Assembly (NCBI RefSeq): GCF_039812505.1
Contig: NZ_JBDIAQ010000198.1
Coordinates: 1-5,246 of the forward strand
Length of the DNA: 5,246 nucleotides
Reading direction: 5' to 3'
From: Intrasporangium_A sp039812505
GTDB taxonomy: Bacteria > Actinomycetota > Actinomycetes > Actinomycetales > Dermatophilaceae
The notes under the pieces were generated by a model. That model searched no databases and was not told the DNA's origin. It worked only from the letters and a program-made list of their open reading frames with translations. A program made the translations under genes and the position numbers. Of the stretch, positions 1-5,095 are shown piece by piece (the stretch's first letter is position 1; every line of letters begins with the position of its first letter).

Positions 1-36
1 GGCGCCCAGTGAGCGCGTCAGGTTCGGCGCCAGTGA

Positions 37-76
37 GCGCGCCGCCCGGACCCGGCGCGCCGCCCGGACCCGGCGC
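37..76. repeat. 18-bp GC-rich tandem repeat, two perfect copies
   Basis: Bases 39-56 and 57-74 are identical 18-mers (begin GCGCCGCCC, end GACCCGGC). A decayed third copy follows at 75-88. The unit length is a multiple of three, so the repeat would keep frame if translated. It is preceded by a separate near-perfect direct repeat, GGCGCC(C)AGTGAGCGCG, at 1-17 and 26-41. Two copies are far too few for a CRISPR or a typical iteron array, so replication slippage in GC-rich DNA is the simplest explanation. Confidence 0.75.
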
Positions 77-138
77 GTCGCCCGGGCCACCGGGTGGGCG
101 AGCCCGCCCATGGCGCAATCGTTATCGGCTTCGTGCCC

Positions 139-144
139 GATACT
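139..144 (+). promoter_or_regulatory. Possible -10 element upstream of the GlsB-family gene
   Basis: GATACT matches four of six positions of the consensus TATAAT and keeps the important A2 and T6. It would put transcription start near 150, giving a leader of about 100 nt before the ATG at 252. No convincing -35 hexamer is seen 16-18 bases upstream. GlsB-like genes are often stress-controlled, but no alternative sigma-factor consensus was recognised here. This is a weak call. Confidence 0.25.
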
Positions 145-251
145 CCCGCGCAGCGGCCCGGTGAGTGCTTTGCTGGTGGGAGCCGCAGCCCGGCCGGACC
201 GGGCCCGCACAGGGCCGGCCGGGAGGCACGGCTGACGAGGAGGCACGCCAC

Positions 252-518
252 ATGCTCGGCACCATCATCGGAGCCATCCTGGCCGGACTGGTCATCGGGG
301 CACTGGGCCGGCTGCTCCTGCCCGGCAAGCAGGACATCTCGATCCCGATGACGATCCTCATCGGGATCATCGCCTCGATCGTCACGACCCTCGTGCTCGG
401 CGTCCTGTTCGGCTACTCCGGCGGCGGAGGGATCAGCTGGTGGTACTGGATCATCAGCGCGGTCGTCGCCGCCGTCGGCATCTCGGCCTACGGGCGTCGC
501 GTCGGCAAGTCGCGCTGA
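252..518 (+). CDS. GlsB/YeaQ/YmgE family (transglycosylase-associated) small membrane protein
   Basis: Encodes 88 aa. The start is ATG 252, chosen because a strong Shine-Dalgarno GAGGAGG lies at 237-243, 8 nt upstream, and because the protein then begins directly with a hydrophobic helix; the same frame is open back to an ATG at 165, but that extension is Pro/Arg-rich. Three hydrophobic segments are visible: about residues 2-18 (glycine-rich, with the Gly-x3-Gly spacing typical of the family), 31-54 and 62-80. They are separated by a short basic loop (RLLLPGKQ) and a glycine run with WWYW, and the tail is basic (GRRVGKSR). Length and layout fit the family, which runs about 80-90 aa. It should be an inner-membrane protein; relatives in enterobacteria are associated with acid and general stress, but the biochemical role is unknown, and the name 'transglycosylase-associated' is historical. 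It is monocistronic, followed at once by a hairpin terminator, and converges on the ferritin-like gene. Confidence 0.9.
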   Translation: MLGTIIGAILAGLVIGALGRLLLPGKQDISIPMTILIGIIASIVTTLVLGVLFGYSGGGGISWWYWIISAVVAAVGISAYGRRVGKSR

Positions 519-529
519 CGTCACCGACT

Positions 530-564
530 CGAGAGGGCCCGGCCGAGTTGGCGGGGCCCTCTCG
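530..564 (+). terminator. Strong hairpin terminator of the GlsB-family gene
   Basis: A perfect 11-bp stem joins 530-540 (CGAGAGGGCCC) to 554-564 (GGGCCCTCTCG). The 13-base interior can form a further 3-bp helix (GCC 542-544 with GGC 550-552) around the loop GAGTT. It begins 11 bases after the stop codon. No T-run follows, which is common for actinobacterial terminators. The inverted repeat could also act on transcripts arriving from the ferritin-like gene on the other strand. Confidence 0.75.
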
Positions 565-575
565 CCGTCCACAGC

Positions 576-666
576 CGCCGGTGTCCCGGTCCACACGCGC
601 CGGTGTCCCAGCCTCCGGCTGCCGTGACCCCGCGTTGGAGCGGCCGGTCGTGCAGCGGCCGGTCGT
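576..666. repeat. Two short direct-repeat pairs between convergent genes
   Basis: A 12-bp sequence CGCCGGTGTCCC occurs at 576-587 and 598-609 (period 22). A 13-bp sequence AGCGGCCGGTCGT occurs at 639-651 and 654-666 (period 15). Both pairs are in the intergenic space between the convergent gene ends at 518 and 680, where no reading frame looks coding. They are probably neutral slippage products; no known protein-binding motif was recognised. Confidence 0.6.
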
Positions 667-672
667 CGGGCG

Positions 673-689
673 GGCCGCCTCAGGCGGCC
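673..689 (-). terminator. Compact hairpin enclosing the stop codon of the ferritin-like gene
   Basis: A perfect 7-bp stem joins GGCCGCC (673-679) to GGCGGCC (683-689). The three-base loop 680-682 is exactly the TGA stop codon of the ferritin-like gene read on the minus strand. It has no T-run. It may serve as a short terminator or 3'-end stabiliser. A terminating ribosome would cover it, so the 530-564 inverted repeat downstream is an alternative terminator for this gene. Confidence 0.45.
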
Positions 690-1396
690 AGTCCCAGCCG
701 CTGCATCCGACGGGTGTGCTCGTCGGTGAGCCGCACGAACATCCGCCCGATCTCGGCGAGGTCCGCGGCAGGTCGTCCCGGCGCACCGATCAGCAGCGCG
801 GTGAGCGCGTCGCGCTCGACAGCCACGTGCTGGGCCTGCGAGAGCGCCTCACCCACGAGCCGGCGACCCCACAGGGCGAGCCGGCCGGCGACCCGCGGGT
901 CGGCCGCGATGGCCTCGCGCACCGCACTGACGACGAAGTCGGCCCGCCCGTTGTCGTCGAGGACCCGGATGACCAGGTCGCGGGTGGCGGGGTCGACGTA
1001 CGCCGCTACCTCCCGGTAGAAGTCCTGGGCGATGCCCTCGCCAACATAGGCCTTCACGAGCCCCTCGAGCCAGCCGGACGGCCTGGTGCGTTCGTGGAAG
1101 GCGTCGATCGGTGCGACGAAGGGCGCCATGGCCTGTTCCGGGTCGACACCCAGGCTGCGGAGCCGGTCGGCGAGCAGGGCGTAGTGGCCGAGCTCCTGGT
1201 CGGCCAGGAAGGCCAGCTCCGAACGTTGCCTGAGGCTGGGGGCCAGCTCGGCGTCGCCCGCCAGCTGGGAGAACGCGCGCAGCTCGGCGTAGCCGAGTCC
1301 GCCGAGCAGGTCGATCACGGCTGCTCGGTAGTCGGGGTCGGCCAGGTCGAAACCGGTCGGCTCCGGCGGGGTCAACGCGCCATCGGGGTCGCTCAT
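680..1396 (-). CDS. Ferritin-like fold (MiaE-like) protein
   Basis: Encodes 238 aa from ATG 1396. A GTG three codons upstream (1405) is also possible, but the ATG sits 7 nt after a -10-like TACTGT, fitting a leaderless mRNA. The protein is an all-helical ferritin-like bundle of the type annotated in actinobacteria as ferritin-like or tRNA-(ms2io6A)-hydroxylase-like. Visible candidate ligands are E38 (GYAELRAF), E68 and H71 (DQELGHY, an ExxH pair) and E120 (YVGEGIAQDFY). The fourth helix reads VLDDNGRADF (residues 145-154), where D148 could be a ligand but the usual histidine position appears to hold R151. A conserved-looking segment WGRRLVGEALSQAQH (176-190) and a basic C-terminus (DEHTRRMQRLGL) follow. 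It resembles the M. tuberculosis Rv3210c type, which likewise lies divergently beside the DEAD-box helicase gene (from memory). No reaction is established; tRNA hydroxylation is only a family-based guess. The fold assignment is firm and the function is open. Confidence 0.85.
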   Translation of the reverse strand: MSDPDGALTPPEPTGFDLADPDYRAAVIDLLGGLGYAELRAFSQLAGDAELAPSLRQRSELAFLADQELGHYALLADRLRSLGVDPEQAMAPFVAPIDAFHERTRPSGWLEGLVKAYVGEGIAQDFYREVAAYVDPATRDLVIRVLDDNGRADFVVSAVREAIAADPRVAGRLALWGRRLVGEALSQAQHVAVERDALTALLIGAPGRPAADLAEIGRMFVRLTDEHTRRMQRLGLAA

Positions 1397-1403
1397 GCCC
1401 GCC

Positions 1404-1409
1404 ACAGTA
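1404..1409 (-). promoter_or_regulatory. -10 element of the ferritin-like gene, likely leaderless
   Basis: Read on the minus strand this is TACTGT, a TANNNT-type -10. Seven bases (GGCGGGC) separate it from ATG 1396, so transcription would start at or next to the A of the start codon. No good Shine-Dalgarno is available at the right distance. No -35 consensus is visible. It lies back to back with the helicase promoter, the two -10 elements being about 32 bp apart. Confidence 0.45.
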
Positions 1410-1441
1410 CTGACGTGGCCGGCTGGACGCTCCGGAGCCGG

Positions 1442-1447
1442 TAGAAT
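1442..1447 (+). promoter_or_regulatory. -10 element of the DEAD-box helicase gene
   Basis: TAGAAT followed by GGGCGG is a good actinobacterial housekeeping -10 element (five of six to TATAAT). Transcription would begin near 1453-1455, giving a leader of about 200 nt before ATG 1656. No -35 hexamer resembling TTGACA is seen at 16-18 bp spacing; that region (about 1418-1425) lies next to the area where the divergent ferritin-like promoter would be contacted. Confidence 0.5.
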
Positions 1448-1453
1448 GGGCGG

Positions 1454-1655
1454 TGACCATATCGGTGCCCGGTCGGCCTCGAAGATGAACGTGCGAACGG
1501 GGTGGCGCGGATGGTGCCGGGCTCAGCCCGGCCGCCCGCGCCTTGCGGACCTGCAGGCTCGCCACCCCGAGAACCTCCGATCGGCCCAGCAACAGACACT
1601 GAGCTCCCGCGCCCGTCCGGACCCGTGGGGTGCTCGTGCAGACCGAGAGACACAC
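1454..1655 (+). promoter_or_regulatory. Structured 5' leader of the helicase mRNA with competing helices
   Basis: This stretch of about 200 nt shows strong pairing. A hairpin of GCCGGGC (1516-1522), loop TCA, GCCCGGC (1526-1532) is extended by GGCGCGG (1504-1510) with CCGCGCC (1536-1542), giving 14 pairs. An alternative 10-bp helix, CGGGGTGGCG (1498-1507) with CGCCACCCCG (1560-1569), shares bases 1504-1507 and so cannot coexist fully with the first. A second copy of CCCGCGCC lies at 1606-1613 and offers another partner for 1504-1510. No T-run follows. The frame upstream of ATG 1656 is open, with in-frame ATGs at 1446 and 1485, so an N-terminal extension cannot be excluded, but its composition (Arg/Trp/Gly-rich) does not suggest helicase sequence. 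Regulation by attenuation, temperature or the helicase itself is inference only; no known riboswitch class was recognised. Confidence 0.45.
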
Positions 1656-3305
1656 ATGACCCAGAGCACGACCGAGGTAACCGAGGCACCACAGACCCCC
1701 GAGTCGCCGCAGCCGAGCGCCCCCGCCGGCACCCCCCGGCAGACGTTCGGCGACTACCCCGTCCACCCCGAGATCGTCGCCGCCCTGGCCGCGGCCGGCA
1801 TCACCACCCCCTTCCCGATCCAGGCGATGACCCTGCCGGTGGCCCTCGCCGGTCACGACATCATCGGCCAGGCCAAGACCGGCACCGGCAAGACGCTCGG
1901 CTTCGGCGTGCCGATGCTGAACCAGGTCGTGGCACCCGGCGACGCCGGCTTCGGCGCGCTGTCGCGGCCGGGGGCGCCGCAGGGCCTGGTGGTGGTCCCG
2001 ACCCGCGAGCTGGCCGTGCAGGTGGCCGGAGACCTCGCGAAGGCCGGTGACCGTCGGGGCATCCGGGTCCTCAGCGTCTACGGCGGTCGGGCCTACGAGC
2101 CCCAGGTCGAGGCCCTGCGGGCCGGCGTCGAGGTCGTCGTGGGCACGCCGGGACGACTCATCGACCTGTCGAAGCAGGGCCACCTCGACCTGTCCCAGGC
2201 GCGAGCCGTCGTGCTCGACGAGGCCGACGAGATGCTCGACCTCGGCTTCCTGCCGGACGTCGAGACCATCATGGCGCTGACCCCGACGACCCGGCAGACG
2301 ATGCTCTTCTCGGCGACCATGCCGGGCGCGATCGTCGCGCTGGCCCGCCGGTACATGACCCAGCCGACGCACATCCGCGCAGTGGGCGACGACCCGCTCC
2401 ACGCGCACACGGTCCAGGCGATCGAGCACTTCGTCTACCGCGCCCACGCCCTCGACAAGGTCGAGCTGATCTCGCGGGTGCTGCAGGCGCAGGGCCGTGG
2501 GCTGACCATCATCTTCACGCGCACGAAGCGGACGGCGGCCAAGGTCTCCGACGAGCTCGTCGAGCGCGGCTTCGCCGCCGCGGCCCTGCACGGCGACCTG
2601 GGCCAGGGTGCCCGCGAGCAGGCGTTGCGGGCGTTCCGCAAGGGCAAGGTCGGGGTCCTCGTGGCGACCGACGTAGCCGCCCGCGGCATCGACGTCGAGA
2701 ACGTGACCCACGTGATCAACTTCCAGTGCCCGGAGGACGAGAAGACGTATGTCCACCGCACCGGTCGCACCGGGCGGGCCGGCAACACCGGCGTCGCGGT
2801 GACGCTCGTCGACTGGGACGACATGCACCGGTGGGCCCTGATCAACAAGGCGCTCGACCTCGGGATCCCCGAGCCGGAGGAGACCTACTCCTCGTCCGAG
2901 CACCTCTTCACCGACCTGCAGATCCGGGCCGGCGCCAAGGGCCAGCTGCGCAGGTCCGAGCAGACCCGCGCCGGACTCGACGCCGAGGAGATCGAGGACC
3001 TCGGCGAGACGGGCCGGCGGCAGGGCAAGGGCCGTCATCACCGTTCCGGCGGGCCGCGTCCCGAGGGTGCCCGGTCACGCAGGGACGACGAGGCGTCCCG
3101 GCGGCGTACCCGCAACCGGCGACGCACCCGCGGCGGTGGTGCCGCAGCCCGAGTGGGACATGACGGATCCGACGCCGCGGCGGTCGCGGCGTCACCCGAG
3201 CCCGCTGCGGAGCCGTCCACGCGTACGCGCCGGCGCCGCCGTGGCGGCCACGACCGACCGGCGTCGGCCCCGAACGGCGCCGCGCCGGGCGCGGGCACCG
3301 ACTGA
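1656..3305 (+). CDS. rhlE: DEAD-box ATP-dependent RNA helicase (RhlE-like)
   Basis: Encodes 549 aa from ATG 1656, preceded 5 nt upstream by a modest ribosome binding site GAGAGA (1645-1650). All core motifs of helicase superfamily 2 DEAD-box enzymes are intact: F31 and Q56 of the Q motif (PFPIQ), motif I AKTGTGKT (73-80), Ia PTREL (115-119), GG (143-144), Ib TPGRL (164-168), II DEAD (188-191), III SAT (219-221), IV IIFTRT (285-290), V ATDVAARGID (337-346) and VI HRTGRTGRAG (367-376). Residues 1-30 are a low-complexity Thr/Pro/Glu leader. After about residue 430 the tail is disordered and strongly basic, with Arg clusters at 481-493 (including RGGG) and 523-531, typical of non-specific RNA binding. 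It should unwind short RNA duplexes using ATP, in RNA decay, ribosome assembly or cold adaptation. It is monocistronic, with a long leader, and diverges from the ferritin-like gene as M. tuberculosis rhlE (Rv3211) does, from memory. The family is certain; the rhlE symbol rests on that orthology guess. Confidence 0.93.
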   Translation: MTQSTTEVTEAPQTPESPQPSAPAGTPRQTFGDYPVHPEIVAALAAAGITTPFPIQAMTLPVALAGHDIIGQAKTGTGKTLGFGVPMLNQVVAPGDAGFGALSRPGAPQGLVVVPTRELAVQVAGDLAKAGDRRGIRVLSVYGGRAYEPQVEALRAGVEVVVGTPGRLIDLSKQGHLDLSQARAVVLDEADEMLDLGFLPDVETIMALTPTTRQTMLFSATMPGAIVALARRYMTQPTHIRAVGDDPLHAHTVQAIEHFVYRAHALDKVELISRVLQAQGRGLTIIFTRTKRTAAKVSDELVERGFAAAALHGDLGQGAREQALRAFRKGKVGVLVATDVAARGIDVENVTHVINFQCPEDEKTYVHRTGRTGRAGNTGVAVTLVDWDDMHRWALINKALDLGIPEPEETYSSSEHLFTDLQIRAGAKGQLRRSEQTRAGLDAEEIEDLGETGRRQGKGRHHRSGGPRPEGARSRRDDEASRRRTRNRRRTRGGGAAARVGHDGSDAAAVAASPEPAAEPSTRTRRRRRGGHDRPASAPNGAAPGAGTD

Positions 3306-3325
3306 TCCCGCCTGCACGGCCGGAT

Positions 3326-3356
3326 CCGGGGCGCGCCGCGAGGCGTCCGCCCCCGG
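3326..3356. terminator. Bidirectional hairpin between helicase and parA-like gene ends
   Basis: The outer stem CCGGGG (3326-3331) pairs with CCCCGG (3351-3356). The inner stem GCGCC (3333-3337) pairs with GGCGT (3342-3346, one G-U pair) across the loop GCGA (3338-3341), a stable GNRA-type tetraloop in the plus-strand RNA. It starts 20 bases after the helicase stop and abuts the minus-strand stop at 3357-3359, so it can serve both convergent genes. No T-run is present on either side. Confidence 0.5.
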
Positions 3357-4151
3357 TCACAACCGGGCCAGCAGCGCCGCCGCGACCTCGCGGTAGGCCT
3401 GGGCCCCCTTCGAGGTGCGCGCGGTCGCCAGGACCGAGCGGCCCACCGCCGGGGCCTCGGCGAAGCGCACCGTCTTGGGGATCGGCGGCTGCAGAACCGT
3501 CAGCTCGTAGCGCTGCCCCACGTCGGCGAGCACCTCGCGCGCGTGACGGCTGCGCCCGTCGAACAGGGTCGGCAGCACCCCCCAGACCTCGAGGTCGCGG
3601 TTGAGGATCTTCTGCACGTCGGCCACGGTGTCGAGCAGCTGGCCGACGCCCCGGTGGCTGAGCATCTCGCACGGCATCGGCACGATGAGCGCGTCGGCGG
3701 CGGTGAGCGCGTTCAGGGTCACCACGCCCAGGCTGGGGGAGCAGTCGAGCAGGATGATGTCGTATGCCGTCCGGCTCGTCTCCAGCGCGCTGCGCAGGAC
3801 GTACTCGCGGCCGGGTCGCGGCAGGAGCATCGCCTCGGCGCCGGCGAGGTCGATCACGGAGGGCACGAGGTCGAAGCCGTCGTCGCAGGCGATGATCGCG
3901 TCGGCCACCTCCGCCTTGCCCAGGAGCACCTCGCACACCGAGGTCTCGAGCGAGTCGGGGTCGACGCCGAGCGAGAAGGTCAGGCAGGCCTGTGGGTCCA
4001 GGTCGACCAGCAGGACCCGCCTGCCCTGTTCGGCGAAGGCCGCCCCGAGCGAGGCGACCGACGTCGTCTTGGCCACCCCGCCCTTCTGGTTGGCGAGGGC
4101 GATGACGGTCGCGGGCCCGACGACGGGGTCCGGCTGGGTCGGGCGCGGCAT
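3357..4151 (-). CDS. ParA/Soj-family ATPase without adjacent ParB
   Basis: Encodes 264 aa from ATG 4151. The frame is open up to a GTG at 4226 that overlaps the PHP stop as GTGA, but the 25-residue extension is Arg/Pro/Thr-rich and family members start just before the VIALANQKGG strand, so 4151 is preferred. The deviant Walker A is KGGVAKT (23-29) with both K23 and the catalytic K28; the second box is LLVDLDPQ (47-54) with D52, and the Walker B-like strand is DIILLDCSPSLG (131-142). The VPMPCEMLSHRGVGQLL region (157-173) is typical of ParA box 3. These are dimerising ATPases that bind DNA non-specifically or position cellular cargo. There is no N-terminal helix-turn-helix domain and no parB in the window, unlike the main chromosomal parAB pair, so a cargo-positioning, septum-linked or regulatory role is likelier. 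It resembles the Soj-related Rv3213c of M. tuberculosis from memory. It lies 71 bp behind the PHP gene on the same strand and may be cotranscribed. Confidence 0.9.
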   Translation of the reverse strand: MPRPTQPDPVVGPATVIALANQKGGVAKTTSVASLGAAFAEQGRRVLLVDLDPQACLTFSLGVDPDSLETSVCEVLLGKAEVADAIIACDDGFDLVPSVIDLAGAEAMLLPRPGREYVLRSALETSRTAYDIILLDCSPSLGVVTLNALTAADALIVPMPCEMLSHRGVGQLLDTVADVQKILNRDLEVWGVLPTLFDGRSRHAREVLADVGQRYELTVLQPPIPKTVRFAEAPAVGRSVLATARTSKGAQAYREVAAALLARL

Positions 4152-4222
4152 GACGCCAGTCTCGCACGTCCCCGGCGTCGGCTCGGTCGGGCGCGCGGTG
4201 CGCCCCCGTCCGGGCGTGCGGA

Positions 4223-5089
4223 TCACGGGCAGACGACCGCGGTGACCCCGCTGGACTGCGCGATGATCGCCTCCAGCACGTCGCGACGCGTGGTGTTCTC
4301 GGCCAGCCGGTTGCGTTTGCCGGCCCCGTGGTAGTCGCTCGACCCGGTCAGTAGCAAGCCGTGCTCGGCGGCCAGCCGCTCGGCGCGCGCTACCTCGGCC
4401 GGCCCGTGGTCCCGGTGGTAGGCCTCCAGCCCGCCGAGCCCGGCGGCGGCGAGCTGCGCGATGAACGAGTCCGGGATGCCGGCGCCCCGGGTGCGGGTGA
4501 ACGGGTGCGCGATGACCGGCACTCCCCCAGCGGCCCGGACCAGCCGCACCGCACGGGCCAGGTCGACGGCGTAGTGGCCAACGTAGTAGGGCGAGCGCTC
4601 GCTGAGCCAGTCGGCGAAGGCCTCGTCCCGGTGCCGGATGACGCCGGCCTCGATCAGGGCGTCGGCGATGTGCGGCCGCCCCGGCGTGGTTCCGGGGCCG
4701 ACCTGCGCCACGACCTGCTCGTAGGTGATCGGGATGCCGTCGGCGGACATCCGCTCCACCATCAGCTCGAGGCGTTGCGCCCGCGACACACGGGCGCGGT
4801 GCAGCTCGGCCGCCAGGTCCGCGTCAGCGGGGTCGACCAGGTACCCGAGCAGGTGGACCGAGGACCACTTGTAGTGGCAGGAGATCTCGACCCCCTTGAC
4901 CAGTACGAGGCCACGCTCCCGGGCCGCTCGTTCGGCCGCCGCCCAGCCCCCGACCGTGTCGTGGTCGGTGATCGCCAGCACGTCCACGCCCGCCTCGACC
5001 GCGGCGGCGACCAGCTCGGCCGGTGCCTGCGTGCCGTCGCTCGTGCTCGAGTGGGTGTGCAGGTCGATGACCGGCTCGTGGTGCGTCAC
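4223..5089 (-). CDS. PHP-domain metal-dependent phosphoesterase (RNase AM / YciV-like)
   Basis: Encodes 288 aa from GTG 5089. This start was chosen because the first beta strand VIDLHTHS follows at once, because a TANNNT -10 lies 6 nt upstream, and because about 290 aa is the usual length; the longer open frame to 5215 has a Gly/Arg/Pro-rich, non-family N-terminus. The metal-binding residues of the polymerase-and-histidinol-phosphatase fold are all present: H11 and H13 (DLHTHS), D18, H43 (TDHDT), E68 (GVEIS), H79 (VHLLGY), H195 (IAHP), and D252 and H254 (SSDYHG). The conserved GRPHIA insert is at 137-142. Characterised relatives are E. coli RNase AM (YciV), a 5'-3' exonuclease and 3',5'-bisphosphonucleotide phosphatase, and a Chromobacterium AMP phosphatase. 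The likely role is hydrolysis of nucleotides or 5' ends of short RNAs with a trinuclear metal centre in the cytoplasm; the substrate is not proven. It is the first gene of a probable two-gene unit with the ParA-like ATPase. Confidence 0.9.
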   Translation of the reverse strand: MTHHEPVIDLHTHSSTSDGTQAPAELVAAAVEAGVDVLAITDHDTVGGWAAAERAARERGLVLVKGVEISCHYKWSSVHLLGYLVDPADADLAAELHRARVSRAQRLELMVERMSADGIPITYEQVVAQVGPGTTPGRPHIADALIEAGVIRHRDEAFADWLSERSPYYVGHYAVDLARAVRLVRAAGGVPVIAHPFTRTRGAGIPDSFIAQLAAAGLGGLEAYHRDHGPAEVARAERLAAEHGLLLTGSSDYHGAGKRNRLAENTTRRDVLEAIIAQSSGVTAVVCP

Positions 5090-5095
5090 ACGCTC

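Larger units (their letters stand above)
1..251. other. Upstream region without a convincing gene; possible 3' end of a neighbouring CDS
   Basis: No complete gene is visible here. Frame 3 is open from the window edge to a TGA at 162-164 and would encode a Pro/Gly/Ala-rich tail with a six-residue period (APPGPG repeated), ending in an Arg-rich segment. Frame 2 is also open until a TGA at 232-234 and has the higher GC3 over the first 110 bases, but gives an unnatural Arg/Ala/Thr protein. Neither frame has a recognisable domain, so a partial upstream CDS is only a possibility. The stretch also holds direct repeats at 1-17/26-41 and 37-76, and a hairpin at 95-110 (TGGGCG / CGCCCA, loop AGCC) that could end an upstream transcript. 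The rest is the leader and promoter region of the membrane protein gene starting at 252. Confidence 0.4.

Noticed and set aside
1..90. CRISPR-like or iteron array
   Set aside because: Only two perfect repeat copies, directly adjacent without spacers, and no cas or rep gene nearby.
18..596. Open frame of 192 codons on the minus strand opposite the GlsB-family gene
   Set aside because: It is antisense to a clear membrane protein, runs through the terminator hairpin, and ends in Arg/Gly/Ser repeats created by the 18-bp tandem repeat; no domain or ribosome binding site.
1395..1655. N-terminal extension of the helicase by 87 codons
   Set aside because: The frame is open, but it would start beside the divergent gene and run through the -10 element; the sequence is Arg/Gly-rich with no conserved motif, while ATG 1656 has a usable ribosome binding site and a typical acidic N-terminus.
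1855..1900. A defence or mobile system built around the helicase, ParA and PHP genes
   Set aside because: The helicase is a standard DEAD-box RNA helicase rather than a defence-type SF2 enzyme, the genes are on opposite strands with separate terminators, and base composition is uniform with no mobile-element marks.
849..3041. Long open frame of 730 codons on the minus strand across the ferritin-like gene and the helicase
   Set aside because: It is antisense to two genes with complete conserved motifs, reads as low-complexity Arg/Gly/His/Asp sequence with no domain, and is the expected shadow of very high GC3 coding.
3357..4151. A parAB partition locus or plasmid origin
   Set aside because: There is no parB gene, no parS-like 16-bp inverted repeat (GTTTCACGTGAAAC-like) and no replication gene; the context is chromosomal housekeeping.
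2908..4167. Open frame of 419 codons on the minus strand overlapping the helicase tail and the ParA-like gene
   Set aside because: It runs in another frame over the ParA-like gene and has an Arg/Gly/Pro-rich composition without motifs; a GC shadow.
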